Assembly: GCF_914767665.1 (NCBI RefSeq)
Contig: NC_059501.1
Location: forward strand, 81,380,798-81,444,797
Source of the DNA: Harmonia axyridis
Taxonomy: Eukaryota; Arthropoda; Insecta; Coleoptera; Coccinellidae
Reading direction: 5' to 3'
Length of the DNA: 64,000 nt
Position numbers and translations under genes: made by a program. The notes below the pieces were generated by a model. The model saw nothing but the letters and a program-made list of their open reading frames with translations, was not told the origin of the DNA and did no database searches. Positions 47,095 through 59,240 of this stretch are shown piece after piece. The stretch's first letter is position 1. Every line of letters begins with the position of its first letter.

Positions 47095-48443
47095 TTAACA
47101 GTTGTTTTTAGATGTTGAGGCACTTGAAGACTTCGTCATTTCAGCTTCTTTGGCTTTTTTCACTTGTATTTGTTTCTGATTCTCTAAATGTTTGGAATAT
47201 GACTCAGCGTCTATTTCTGTAGATTCACCGTCATAAGGTTCTTCTTCACCTTCTGAATCAGAACTACTGTCGTTTGCAGGATGCCTTAAGTAAACATTTG
47301 ATACTTCGTTCAGTTCCTGATCAGTGATAAGTAAATCAGAAGTCTCATCTTTTTCTTCATTCCTTAATTCATTATGTTTTTCTGCTTTTGATTTTATTTT
47401 CTGATATTCAACTTTATAGCTCCTGAAAATACACAACATATAAAATATATTCTGAACAAAACATTGGTTCAGAATTGAAAAAAAGAATAAATCAAACTAA
47501 ATATTCTTCTTTTTCATAATTATCTTTATAACGTAATATTTGAAGGTATGCTACAAAATATTCAAATATAGATACTTACGTCTCATATTCTTCTCTAGCT
47601 TTGTCAATTAAATTATACAATTCATCAATGCCTTCACCACTTAGTGCACTGAAACCGCATATTTTCAGATCAGTGTAGAATATATCTAGAGCCAAAGCCA
47701 TACGCCTGTTCAAAGTACTTACATAGCTCTCATCATTTTCCAGAACTTCCATGAAACTATCAACATCTGTCATCCATTCTATTGCATAAGAGTGGGAAAC
47801 TATATCTGTTTTGTTCATTACGGTAATGAAAGGAACAAGATATTTATACATAGTAGAACAAGCATATAACATATTTGACATAAATGTAGTGGGTGATGTG
47901 CTTCTTACAGAATCTACTACATATAGAACTAAGGTGGGGAAATGTGCTGCTAATGCTTGAGTAATTATTTGGCCTGAAAAAAAATATGTATGTATGTATA
48001 AAACAAAAGTGTAAACAAAATAAAACTCACCAGAAATAGACCAAGTGAACACTTCAATTTGTCCTGGTGTATCTATTAAACAAATTTCATTAGGGCATTT
48101 TTCAATAAATTTTATAACATCATTAAATTTTGTCGAAAATATATTGAGACAGGATACAATAGCTCCATTAGGTCCTAATTTGAAATTCTTCATGGTATCT
48201 TTATAATCGACAGAATCCCTTATATCTAAAAAGTTACAGACATGAATAATTTATAATCATTAGATAAAAATATTGATTTTTACCAATATCGGGATCATAT
48301 GGAATGTGTAAACAAGCAGGATCTAAATTAATGATGTATGGTTTTTTCTCAGATTTACTTAATCTTGATACAAGGGATGTTTTTCCTGAACCTGCCATGC
48401 CCAAAACAATCACACATATTGGTTTTTTCTTTACTTCAGCCAT
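47095..48443 (-). CDS. Gpn1: GPN-loop GTPase 1
   Basis: Small GTPase needed for assembly and nuclear import of RNA polymerase II. Exons on the minus strand: 48443-48284, 48225-48031, 47973-47580, 47422-47095; phases join to 358 residues (human GPN1 is about 370). Visible motifs: P-loop GMAGSGKT at 15-22, INLDPA at about 38-43, the family-defining Gly-Pro-Asn at 71-73 (KLGPNGAIVS), DTPGQIEVFTW at 105-115, TFMSNMLYACS, and NKTD at 172-175 for guanine recognition. The C-terminal exon is acidic and Ser-rich (SSSDSEGEEEPYDGES) then Lys-rich, as in GPN1 but not in GPN2 or GPN3. The tail ends near an AATAAA. It is divergent from NOC3, start codons 1.37 kb apart. Confidence 0.96.
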
Positions 48444-49816
48444 ACTGAATAATTATAAATTGTGAATTTGAAAATTGAAGAAATAAATAAAGGTACTTTG
48501 TAAATCTACGATTTATGAATAACATAGCATCACAATAAATTTGATTTTGATAGACTATAGAACACAGATTACGGATAATATCATAGACCTAATTTGATAT
48601 TAGGTCTATGGATAATATGTTATTCGTAATCTGTGAATGTCTTTAATAGAATCATAGATAAGTAGATAAATAGAATATTCTATATTAGTTAGAATACTTC
48701 GTTGGTTAAAACATGTAATTTAATCCTATTTCAGGGATTCATCATTTTTAAATTGAAGATTGTTTATCAGTTTTCATTGGAAATCATCTAAAACTTCCGA
48801 TGGTATTTTCCATTTTCAAGACTTTAACCATATACGCAATTATTATCGATTTTTGTCAAAATAATTGAAAATTTCTTTGAATCATTAAGCCCTGCATATT
48901 TATTTAGAAAAATTACATACTCATAAAGACAAAAATGAAATCAAATATTATCCCGAAAATCATGGATATATCAAAGAGTGTGAACTTATCTGCTCTCATT
49001 CTGTTGTTAGAGTTGACGTAAATACCCGAACAACAGTGGCGGGCTATACATTTTTTTTTCATGATTGGATTTATTCTCGGGATATCAGTGTATGCAAGCG
49101 ATTTTAATCTTGAAAATGGGGGAACTTCAAGGAGCACATCAAAATCTTATATAATATATGCTTTTCAAGATTTAATAACTATTGCTTATGTTGTTTAATA
49201 ACTAGTTTACCGCAACACTATAAATATATTTTCATATTAGCTGTAGTTTTTAGCAGTAATTTGCTGTAACAGCGCCAACTTAGTTGTGAATACTGGTGGA
49301 CTAAAGATGTAATGAATATTCCCAACAAATATGGTTTTGAAGTTATTATAATTCTTTTTATTATATTCCTAGATATATGGAGAGCTTCCTACTACTATCA
49401 ATTAGTTTATTCTGTTAATGAATCATTTCTTTTTATTCTCCATCGTAATTTAGGCATATGGCTCGTAAGTCCAGTTTCAATTTCTGTAATTTCATAAATA
49501 ATCTGGTGTACGAAATTATGATTTAATTTTTTCAGTAATTACTATATCGTAATGTCAAATTCAACATCATGCACGCCTCTGGGCCATGCTTTCGTTCGTG
49601 TATCTTCGGCAACTTTGGCATCGGAATGCGGCCAGCAAACTTCACATCGTTAGAATCAACATGAAAAGCATAGAAAAAGTTGTATTTATCTATGATGGAA
49701 AGTTTCAATTTTTAACCTAGAAATAATATAACCTATATTTAGGTTAAAGATTTACATTTATTTGAAAGTGATATTGTTGTAATATATTAGTGTTTAAAAC
49801 AAGAAAAAACATTATA
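48444..49816. promoter_or_regulatory. GPN1 / NOC3 divergent upstream region
   Basis: The two start codons face away from each other across 1373 bp. The stretch holds a 73-bp palindrome at 48563-48635. It also has two short frames with hydrophobic segments (48913-49137 minus; 49312-49497 plus) that I do not recognise and do not call. The more GC-rich 49560-49640 may be the NOC3 promoter. Confidence 0.35.
48563..48635. repeat. 73-bp imperfect palindrome
   Basis: CACAGATTACGGATAATAT and ATAGACCTAAT are mirrored by ATTAGGTCTAT, GGATAATATG and TTCGTAATCTGTG around a 5-base centre. It can form a hairpin or be a tiny foldback element. Confidence 0.75.
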
Positions 49817-52800
49817 ATGGCGTTGGTAAGATATAATTAAATATAATAATATAAGTTCATTCAAATTGTAATTGATTCTTTTTCCATAATAGAAGAAAAC
49901 CAAGATTTCTAAAGTGAAACGGAGTAACCAAAAAAGAGGAAAACTGACAAAGCAGAAAGCAGCTCCTCAAAAATTTACGAATACAGTAGCATCTCAATCT
50001 CTTAATTCTAAGAAAAATCTCAAATCGACCAAAAAAAATAAACCCTCAAAAGATGAGGTTGTTCCGCCAGAACCCAGTGTTGAGGATGAAAGTGATAATG
50101 GAGAGAATATGCTTGAAATGATGGAGGATGGAGATGTTGAGTTTTTAAAAAATGCAATAACAAGTCGTTCGTATGGTTTGCTGAAGAACATAAAATACAC
50201 TGGGTGAGCTAACACACTCATTAAAAACCCTTCTTTAAATTTCTTGGAAAGTTAATTATGAAAATCATATGAATCAGAACAGATTTAATCTTCTTCAGAG
50301 TTGTTATCTTTTAAATGAGGGGGTCCGCCTATAGATTATTAATTTAAATTTAATTCAAAAATTATTGTATTCATAATCATATATTTTTTTTAAACTTTTA
50401 TTCTTAGGCCATCAAAGAAAAGAAAAAAAAATGATGATGAAGATAATGATGAAAATTTGGAGAATGATTATGAGGATAAACAAGAAACAGCTCCTCCTTT
50501 AAAAATCAGAAAACTGTTACCAATCAAAACTAAGGAGGGTTTAGTACATCAACAAGTTGTTGTGGAACAAGGTAGGTATCCAATTAAATTATTTCAAAAT
50601 TTTCTTATGGTTTCTTATACACTCTAAAGCTTCTATTATTTTAATGATTCAGCCGAAGAACAGCCTGAGGAAGAGGACAACATATCTGAACATAACGAAC
50701 CTGAAGTAGATGATGAGGAGGAAGCCTGTGAATTTTCACTTGAAGCATGCTTAGGAGACGATCTTGACCTTTCTAAACCTTTATCTGCTGCTCAACTCTT
50801 TGCACAGCGAAATAAAGCTTTGACTCAACGAAAACTAGAAATTGGTGTATTGAGTTCTCAAGTTCTTGAAAATCCTGAGGAGAAAGTAACAAACTTGAGA
50901 ATGTTACTCAAAATTATGGATGAGCAAACACCTGTGGTATACATTACAGTCAGAAAGCTAGCAATAATGTCCCTCTTAGAGGTATTTAAAGATGTTATTC
51001 CGTCTTACAGAATTAGGAATCACAAGGATGAAGGAGTATTATGTGAGTCAATTTTAAAAATGCTTATTTTTTAATAGTTTTTATGAATTCCTTATAATTA
51101 CTAATTCTGTACAAATTATAAAATGTGTATTAGTTCATGTGATTTAAGCAATTTTTTTCAGTGAAAAAGTCAACTCTCAAACTAAGGAAATTTGAGACAG
51201 AACTCCTACAACACTATAAAAAGTTCCTGCAAAAATTGGAAAAGGCTTGTATGGCTCTCCAAAAAAATAGAGGAAATTCAAAAAAATTATCTAAGGTAAG
51301 TTGATAGTGATAATAACCAAATTTAAATTTAAAATATGCTAAATTTTCAGGAAGGTTATGCATTAGGTCAGATTGCAGTTAACGCTATGAGCGAATTATT
51401 AGTGGCTCATCCTAATTTTAATTTTTCTGAAAATATAACTCAAGTGATTGTTCCTTTCCTAAACCACAAGGATGAAACCCTGAGAAAAATAGTGAAATCG
51501 GCAGTGGAAAATGTGTTCAAAGAAGATAAGAAAGAAGAGATTACTCTCAAAGTGAGTTTTTGTTCATTATTAGACTATTTCTTATACACGACTTTCAAGC
51601 TTTTCTGTCTAAAAAATTCAAAACAAAATTTAAAATTTTGTATATGTAGGATTGAAATATTTTTTATATTCTCTTCTTAGGTTAAGTGTTTTTGAGTACT
51701 TACCTGTTCTAGAAACTCGGCTTTCCTTTTTTTTTCAGATTTTAAGAGTGCTTAATCATTATCTTAAAACACATGCACATAACGTAAAAGTGGAAATGTT
51801 GGAAGTTCTTCTGGTTTTAAAATTGAAAGATGTGAATTTGGAAAAAGAGAAAGAGCTTGAGATGAAGCATAAGAAACTGATGTCGAAAAAGCAAAATGTT
51901 CTACAAATTTCAAAAAAGGAGAGAAAGGTAATGTGTAGATGATAAAAAAAATTCTCAGAGCAATGTAACATTTATTAATTTCAGAGACAAAAACAATTAC
52001 AATATTTGGAAAAAGAACTTTTAGAAACAAAAGCGGAGGAAAACAAACAGGCAAAGCAGAAAAACATAACTGAAATTACAAAAATTGTTTTTGCAGTGTA
52101 TTTTAGGATATTGAAAAGTTCAACGAATAACAAAGCAATAGGTGTGTGTTTAGAAGGATTGGCAAAGTAAGTTTAAACTTCTTATATTTGTTGTTCCAAT
52201 TATTACTAGTAAGGCTAACTTTACTTAGAAATATTGATATCAAACTTTAATTTATTTTCATTTTTAATAAAAATGTACTTTGATATCACAATGCATTAGA
52301 GAAGCATGTCGGAAGCTTTCACGCCCTTGTTCAAATTTTTAATATAGATTTGCTTGGAAATAAATTGATTCAATCTCTGAAAATGAATCTAAAGTCAAAA
52401 TTTCCTGGTCTATTGAATTCCAAGGAATGGATACGATAATAATAAATAAACAATGTCATTCATCACTTTCTTGGTACAATTTTATTGAGGAAACAAAAAG
52501 TATTCAAAAATTTGTAAATGCGAACTTGAAAACTGTTGCGAAAAATTTAAAGAGGCAACTTCTTGTAAAAAAAATAGGGTGTGCCTTTTATAGCGAAGAC
52601 TATAAAACGCGACCTATGAAGATAGGCCTTTTCTCTAAAAGTAAAAAAAAAGACAAAAATGTAATTTCTTGTTGCTACAATTAATAGTTTTGGAGAAAAC
52701 AACTCATTTATCAAAAGATATAGCAACAAGTATAGGCTAGAATTATTCCTCTATTATGAATTTAAGCTACATAAAACTGCATTTTAATAAGAAATCACAA

Positions 52801-54831
52801 GGTATCTTATTTGTTCTGAAATAATAAGTTCTTGCAATCATAGCACTTCTCCTATGATTGTTCAAAATTGGTAAATTACATTTGTGCAAAATGTATGCAA
52901 AAATTATTCATACTAAGATAATCTTTCAATTCTTTTACGATTTTTTGAAAACTATGACGATTTAATATTAACAAAATGACTTTTTTTCAGATTTGCTCAT
53001 TGTATCAATTTCGATTATTACATGGATATGGTAAATTTATTGGACAAATTACTGAAAGAAGAGTGGTTGGGATTCAGAGAACAATTGCATTGTATTCAAA
53101 CTGTGTTCGCGATATTGAGTGGACAAGGAGAGTCTCTAACTTTAGATCCTACAAGGTTTTACAACAACATTTATAAAAATTTGTTTGAAATTACGGCTTC
53201 GTCTAAAGGACACAATAATCTTCTTATTGTTTTACAAATTTTAAGTAAGTAAAACAGCACTTATTTTATTTTTTCCTATCATTAATTTCTATCAATCTTA
53301 GATGACTGTTTGATCAAAAGAAGAAAGAAAATCACCAACAAAAGATTGATTGGGTTCGTTAAAAGGCTAGCAATACTTAGTCTCCATCTTCTGCATCATG
53401 GTTCTTTGGGAACTTTAGGATTGGTGAGAAATATCATGCAGTTGAACAAGAATGTGGACATCCTTCTGGATACAGACAATTCATTTGGTGATGGTCACTA
53501 CCTGCCTGAATTAGATGATGCAGAATATACTAATGCTGCTTCAACTTCTCTTTACGAGCTGGCTATATTGAATAAGTCTTACCACCCAGTGGTGCGTAAA
53601 CTTGTCAAAAACATATCTCATGGAGTACCATCTTCAGGTGAAGGAGCTTTAGTGCCAGAAATAGGAAAATTGTAAGTATAACATTTCTTTCAGTGGTTTT
53701 AGAGATGACGAAAAATAATTAAATAATTTACCAAAAAGGAGCAATCGAATATATTATAAAGAATAACGAATGATCTTTAGAGTATGAGCTATTCGCTTTT
53801 ATTTCGTTTGTACATCTGTGAATAATAACAGCTGTAATATGAAATATGATATAACTTCTCCAGATAGTACTAACTGAAGAGAACAACACCAATAATGATA
53901 AAATCATATGGTGAAAAAAAAAATAATAATAGCAATTGGTAGACCAGATAGATTAGCGGCATGAACTAGTCTTATTACTACTTTGAGTATGGTCCGTATA
54001 TCACCGAGAATTTCAGAGCGGTTACTAGTGGTTATCAATGTTTCAGGTAACCCTGCTTTGTATTTACGGATCGCTTGACACTTGTCATTCGACAGCTATA
54101 TTTTTCTTTGACAGAATTTTGGAGGTAATAAATGGTAGATCTCTTTTAATTTGTAATGGCTCTGAAGAGTAATTGTTTCAAAATTAAAATAATGAAGTTT
54201 TTGAGTGTTAGATGTCATGGAAAATGTTCTTAAACAATAATCTGTAAATTAAAATGACAACTACCAACTTACTAATAGTAACTGAGGTGATATAAGGACC
54301 CTTTGTTAACCTCAATTTCTAAATTCAAGAACTAATTTTTTTTACTAGTACAATATTCTTGTATTCGTTGACTTGTATGAAATTAAGTTTGGATGTACTT
54401 TCATCAATTTCCATATAATCTGAAAGTCAACCCAATTTCAGTTCTAGACTTCAAATACTTTAATTATGATTTTTTGACAATATTACATACTTCTTTCCAG
54501 ATTTTGAAATGTTCAAATAATTGAGTTTCAAAATTACTCTTAAATTTTCGTTTTCCTTGGTTAAATTGTTATTTTCAATGTTTTGTGTTTTTTCAAAATT
54601 GCTGTACTTACCTTAATTGTTTATTCTCTTATCAGGCGACCAGATGAACTATTTCAAACTTATGACATGTCAGAAATGGCCTTCAACCCCTCTGTTCCAA
54701 TCCCCAAGAAGGAAAAGACGGAAAAGAAAAAGGGTGGTTCACACATATTTTTCGCAGATCAAAACTTTGAAGATGAGTGTAATATGAAAATGAAAGAACA
54801 GCTTTTGAGGGGTGTGTTTTGTACAGAATAA
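49817..54831 (+). CDS. Noc3: Nucleolar complex protein 3
   Basis: Ribosome biogenesis factor of the nucleolus; with NOC2 it is needed for maturation and export of pre-60S particles. Exons: 49817-49825 (only ATGGCGTTG), 49893-50203, 50408-50571, 50653-51042, 51162-51295, 51351-51551, 51739-51927, 51985-52166, 52991-53244, 53302-53671, 54636-54831; phases join to 799 residues, the same length as human NOC3L. The N-terminus is very basic (SKVKRSNQKRGKLTKQKAA) with acidic patches. Then come the NOC3 N-terminal region (LSAAQLFAQRNKALTQRK, PEEKVTNLRMLL) and the helical-repeat body (EGYALGQIAVNAMSELL), a charged KEKELEMKHKKLMSKK stretch, and the CBF/MAK21-type C-terminal domain (FVKRLAILSLHLLHHGSLG, PELDDAEYTNAASTSLYEL). 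It ends after HIFFADQNFED. The last intron holds a MITE, and the last exon is duplicated downstream. Confidence 0.96.
53985..54302. mobile_element. Harbinger-type MITE, copy 2, internally deleted
   Basis: Matches 24819-25417 at both ends: GTATGGTCCGTATATC, AGCGGTTACTAGTGGT and TTTCTTTGACAGAATTTTGG on the left; CCAACTTACTA and GAGGTGATATA on the right. The middle ~280 bp are missing. It sits in the last NOC3 intron; its right end coincides with the left edge of the segmental duplication. Confidence 0.8.
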
Positions 54832-55089
54832 AATATATTATTAAAATTAATTGTTTGATGTTTTATTTCTTCCTTTTACTTAAGAAATGAAGTACATAGT
54901 TATTTAGTGTTTCAAAATAAATAAAAACATGTTTTGCATAAGAAATTTTATTCAGAGAGTTTTTGTAACAATAATGATCTAATCCAGTCGCTTTGCTTTT
55001 ATTGAAGCTGTTAATTTTGGTTTTTTGGCAGGTCGGCAGGCCTTGATATCAAAATTCTTCAATTTTCTGTGTACAGTGAGCTCAGAAGC

Positions 55090-55345
55090 ATTCACATTAG
55101 CCACTTTCAGTTTGGATTTGATGATTTTTTATGTTGCAAATCTGTTTTCAGACAAATTTCCTTGCAACATCGTTCTGACCTTGAAGTGAAAATTGGCTTT
55201 CTTTCATATTTTTTTCTTTTCGGGGTTAATTCTTGACCGGATACAACTGCTTTCTTTATATTTCGTATGCTAGCTTCAGACACATTCAACCTTCTTGAAA
55301 TTAAGAGATCGATTGAAATCAAGATCCTTTTTTTACACATCATTC
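55090..55345 (-). mobile_element. Possible DNA-transposon ORF fragment
   Basis: The minus strand has RLNVSEASIRNIKKAVVSG followed by a run of basic residues (LTPKRKKYERKPIF). It resembles the helix-turn-helix plus basic linker of insect DNA transposases, but is too short to classify. Copy B of the duplication lacks it, which fits a mobile origin. Confidence 0.25.
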
Positions 55346-55605
55346 AAAGGTCATAATCAACTGCTTTTAAAATATGCTCTGGACAAAGTAAACAAACCGT
55401 TTTGTCATTCAAGACTGCGAAGAAAACAATCAAAACGCGGAATATCACAAAATCTTGTACGAACCTGCAGCATGGGAGATATCGACTGGAAGAGGTCTGT
55501 ACTGATTCATACTCAATATGGTATCAATATGTCAAAATTGTAATGCAACACATCGAAATAAATGAAAAATAAAACGGTATAAAGAAATTCCTAGATGAAA
55601 ATTAC

Positions 55606-57287
55606 CAGAGCCCCCGCAAACGCGCGTGCACCGCACGCGGGCGCCAAAACGTCTTATAGACCGCATGAAGAACCGATGGACTGAAGGTTTTCGAAAAAGA
55701 TTCTTTCAAATTTTTTTAACAATTTTTTTTTCCAAACTTCTTGCAATTTATACAAGTTTCCGAACGTCGCAATCGGTATGGAATAGCCAGATATTGGTTT
55801 ACAAAAACGCATACTCGATGCTAATCCTAGGGCATTTTTTGCGCCATGTGCTGCACACAGCTTAAATTTAACTGAAAATGATGCTGCTAAGGTTTCAAAT
55901 GAAACAGTGGATTTTTTTGATATTGAACAAGAACTTTATGTATATTTCTCTTCATCCACAAAAAGATTGGAATGTTATAAAAAAGCATGATCCTCAGTTA
56001 CATCTAAAACCCCTAAGTGATACTAAATGGTCAAGTAGAATTGATGCTAAAGTTTTATTTTATTCAAATATGTGATAGCCTTTTAGAAATAGCAGAAAAT
56101 GATACTTTTAACATAAACTAGACATAAAGCAAGTTCTCTTTTATTAAATATTCATTCTTTTAAATTTATTTGAAGTATAATAATTTCTTATGATGTTTCA
56201 TTCCAGATTAATATTGTAAGCAAAATGATGCAAAGTATAGCGATTGACATTAAAGTGTGCCAAAATTATTTGAAGAATTTAGTTGATCATTTCAAAAATT
56301 ATAGGGATGATAACGTTCTCGAGGAAAAACTTGCGGAAGCTGGAAAACTAGCGGCTGCTCTTGAGATAGATCAAGGTTTTTCTCTATTATATACTGTAAG
56401 ACGAAATTATAAACCAAAATTGTCCGATTATGAACAGACGGATGAGGCACCTCAAGATCCAAAAATCGCTTTTAAAATAAATTTCTTTTTGAAAATAATT
56501 GATCAAACACTAAGTTCCTTAAATAGTATAGGTTTGATATGATATCTGATTACGATAACGTTTTTTGTTTTATTTTTGATATTCTTAAATTAAATGATAA
56601 ATATCTATTAAAATGCTGTCATGCTCTTCAACAAAAGCTAACTGATCAGGAAAAAAAGAGGCTGACGTGAAAGAAAATGATTTATTTAACGAGATAAAAG
56701 CCCTAAGATTGTTTTCATTATCTGAAGCAAAAATTCTACAATATATTTTTGAAAATAATCTAACTTCTTGTCTACCGAATCTTAGTATTGCCTCAAGAAT
56801 CCTTCTCACTTTACCTGTGTCTGTTGCTTCTGGTGAGAGATCATTTACTAAATTAAAAATAATTGAAAACTTTTTGAAGTCTACCATGTAATAAGAAAGA
56901 TTTTCTGGATTGGCAATCTTAGATATAGAGCAAGATATACTCGATTAAATTGATTGATTGATTATACAATATACAGCCAAATCTAGAAACACATCCATTC
57001 AATTTCTGGATTGATCCTAATTAAATGCTTATGCCTTTATGAATAATTTATAGAAGAATACAGCTTAAGTTTTGAAACACATTTAAAATGTATTATGTTA
57101 CAACTAACACCATAAAGTTCTTAAGGCAATGAAGGTTGCTGATAGATTTTCACCATTCTACACTAAATTTTTAACAAAACAAAAAAAAAATTCCGATTAT
57201 CAAGCAATGCTTTTCTCCACCTTCCCCTTTAAGGGGCGCCAAAATATGTTCCGCACGCGGGTGTTGATGTCCCTTGCGGGGGCCCTG
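55606..57287 (+). mobile_element. hAT transposon with decayed transposase
   Basis: Ends CAGAGCCCCCGCAA / TTGCGGGGGCCCTG are inverted, with CGCACGCGGG and GGCGCC repeats just inside each. AAAATTAC occurs at both edges (55598-55605 and 57288-57295), an 8-bp duplication as expected of hAT. The plus strand codes pieces of a hAT-type transposase of the zinc-finger (ZMYM/TTF) kind: DFFDIEQELYVYFSSSTKR near 55910, KPLSDTKWSSRIDA, then 56225-56542 and the dimerisation stretch LPVSVASGERSFTKLKIIE near 56810-56870. Frames are broken. The matching place in copy B (about 59095) is empty. Confidence 0.92.
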
Positions 57288-57443
57288 AAAATTACATGCT
57301 ATGGATGTTAAATTCAAATATTTTGCTTTTATTCTTGAGCAATGCAAGTAAATATGAAAAATCCTTAGTGCGTCTAATAAATTGGCCAGGTATGTTTTTC
57401 CCGGATATAGTGGTGTTGTTCACTAATAGTAAATGATTTTTGA

Positions 57444-59240
57444 GGAACCTTTGTCAACTTTAATTCCTAAATTCAAGAACTAATTTTTTTTACTAGTAGA
57501 ATATTCTTGTATTCGTTGACTTGTTTGAAATTAAGTGTGGATGTACTTTCATAAATTTCCATATAATCTGAAAGTCAACCCAATTTCATTTCTAGACTTC
57601 AAATACTTTAATTATGATTTGACAATATTATATACTTCTTTCCAGATTTTAAAATGTTTAAATAATTGAGTTTCAAAATTACTCTTAAATTTTTGTTTTC
57701 GTTGGTTAAGTTGTTATTTTCAATGTTTTTTCAAAATTGCTGTACTTACCTTAATTGTTTATTCTCTTATCAGGCGACCAGATGAACTATTTCAAACTTA
57801 TGACATGTCAGAAGTGGCCTTCAATCCCCAAGAAGGAAAAGACAGAAAAAAAAAGGGTGGTTCACACATATTTTTCGCAGATCAAAACTTTGAAGATGTA
57901 TGCAATATGAAAATAAAAGAACAGCTTTTGAGGGGTGTGTTTTGTGCAGAATAAAATGTTTCATTAAAATTAATTTTTTGATGTTTTATTTCTTCCTTTT
58001 ACTTAAGAATGAAGAACATAGTTATTTAGTGTTTCAAAATAAATAAAAACATGTTTTGCATAAGAAATTTTATTCAGAGAGTTTTTGTAACAATAATGAT
58101 CTAATCGAGTTAAAAATTTTATCAAATATTAAATAATTCTAAGCATAATGTTGGAAATGACAAGCAGCCTCAGTCCCCAAACATGACTTATGTTATCCTG
58201 AAATTAGATTATAACAGCCGCAAAGAAAATAGATATGTGATTTTCCAGTGTTATCAATCTTAATATTTAATAGGAACAGAAATTTTATCAAGAAATTTCC
58301 GAGTTCATGAGCCGAAGCAAAATGCAATATGATAGAAAATTATTAATTAATTTCATATAGTGATACTAATTCTTTTGCGAGTTCAAATTTCAATTAAAAA
58401 ATCATAAAAAAGATATTTTAGTAATGAGTTTTATGCAGAAAACAAAAAAAAACTCCTGAAAAACAATAATAAATCGAATTGGTTAGTAAATCGGTCAATT
58501 CTCGAATATTTTAACTGGCAATAGCACGGCTATTAGCACAATCCACTAAAATACTTAGTCAAAAAGTACAGGTAAATGATCATTTCAAATGGATGCTCTA
58601 AGAGCTTGTGGAAATTATTATTGTGAAAAAATTGGCACTGTTCTGTATACTAACCTGGAGGCATGTGAAGTATTTAGAATTCAGATCGGATTCTCTTTCG
58701 ATAAATTTTTCTCATTTATTTATTTATTGCAGATTAACAACAAGTATTTCATTCATAAAAACGTGAATCCTCAATACATAACAGTTACTTTACGACTAAA
58801 AATAAACTGAAATAACACCCGAATTATAAAGGAATTCTCATTGAATTATTAAGTTTGAAAAATTAAATTCAATAGTTTCTACACAATTTTTTTGTCAACT
58901 ACCAGCATAAATTTGATTTGAATTCGTATTATACAGAAGAAACCTATCATACCTATATCAAGATTGCAACATCGGAAGATATCTACCGGAAGAGGTCTGT
59001 ACTGATTAATACTCAATATGGTATCAATATGTCAAAATTGTAATGCAACACATCAAAATAAATGAAAAATAAAACGGTATAATGAAATTCCTAGATGAAA
59101 ATAACATGCTATGGATTTTAAATTCAAATATTTTGCTTTTATTCTTGAGCAATGCAATATGAAAAATCCTTAGTGCGTCTAATAAATTGGCCAGGGATGT
59201 TTTTCCCTGATATAGTGGTGTTGTGCACTAATAATAAATG
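57444..59240 (+). repeat. Tandem segmental duplication, copy B
   Basis: Repeats copy A from GGAACCTTTGTCAAC to CACTAATAATAAATG. It keeps the intron end, the last NOC3 exon (57774-57954), the 3' flank to about 58109 and, after a different middle (58110-58950), the stretch AGAGGTCTGTACTGATT..GGCCAGGGATG. It has no hAT insertion. Confidence 0.85.
57774..57954 (+). pseudogene. Duplicate of the last NOC3 exon
   Basis: Preceded by the same acceptor (TTATCAG) as the real last exon at 54636 and matching it to the stop codon. Relative to that exon it lost 14 bases (after CCTTCAA) and one A in a later A-run. The two losses together make 15, so the frame is restored after about ten altered residues (QEGKDRKKK in place of the original). 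The end GGSHIFFADQNFED is kept, with a few substitutions. It could splice as an alternative last exon if the upstream polyadenylation site were skipped; otherwise it is an exon pseudogene. Confidence 0.8.

Larger units (their letters stand above)
54296..57436 (+). repeat. Tandem segmental duplication, copy A
   Basis: The unit begins in the last NOC3 intron and includes the real last exon, the 3' flank and further non-coding DNA. It ends near CACTAATAGTAAATG at about 57435. It is matched by copy B at 57444-59240. Copy A also carries a hAT transposon (55606-57287). The middle (about 54985-55440) has no counterpart in B. Confidence 0.85.

Noticed and set aside
48913..49137. Minus-strand 74-residue frame with a C-terminal hydrophobic segment
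   Set aside because: Not recognised, no supporting splice context, AT-rich chance frame is likely.
49312..49497. Small hydrophobic open frame between GPN1 and NOC3
   Set aside because: No family resemblance, low-complexity Ile/Phe/Tyr composition and no clear partner exon.
52427..52684. 85-residue open frame in a NOC3 intron
   Set aside because: It lies between exons 52166 and 52991, whose phases join directly; no similarity recognised.
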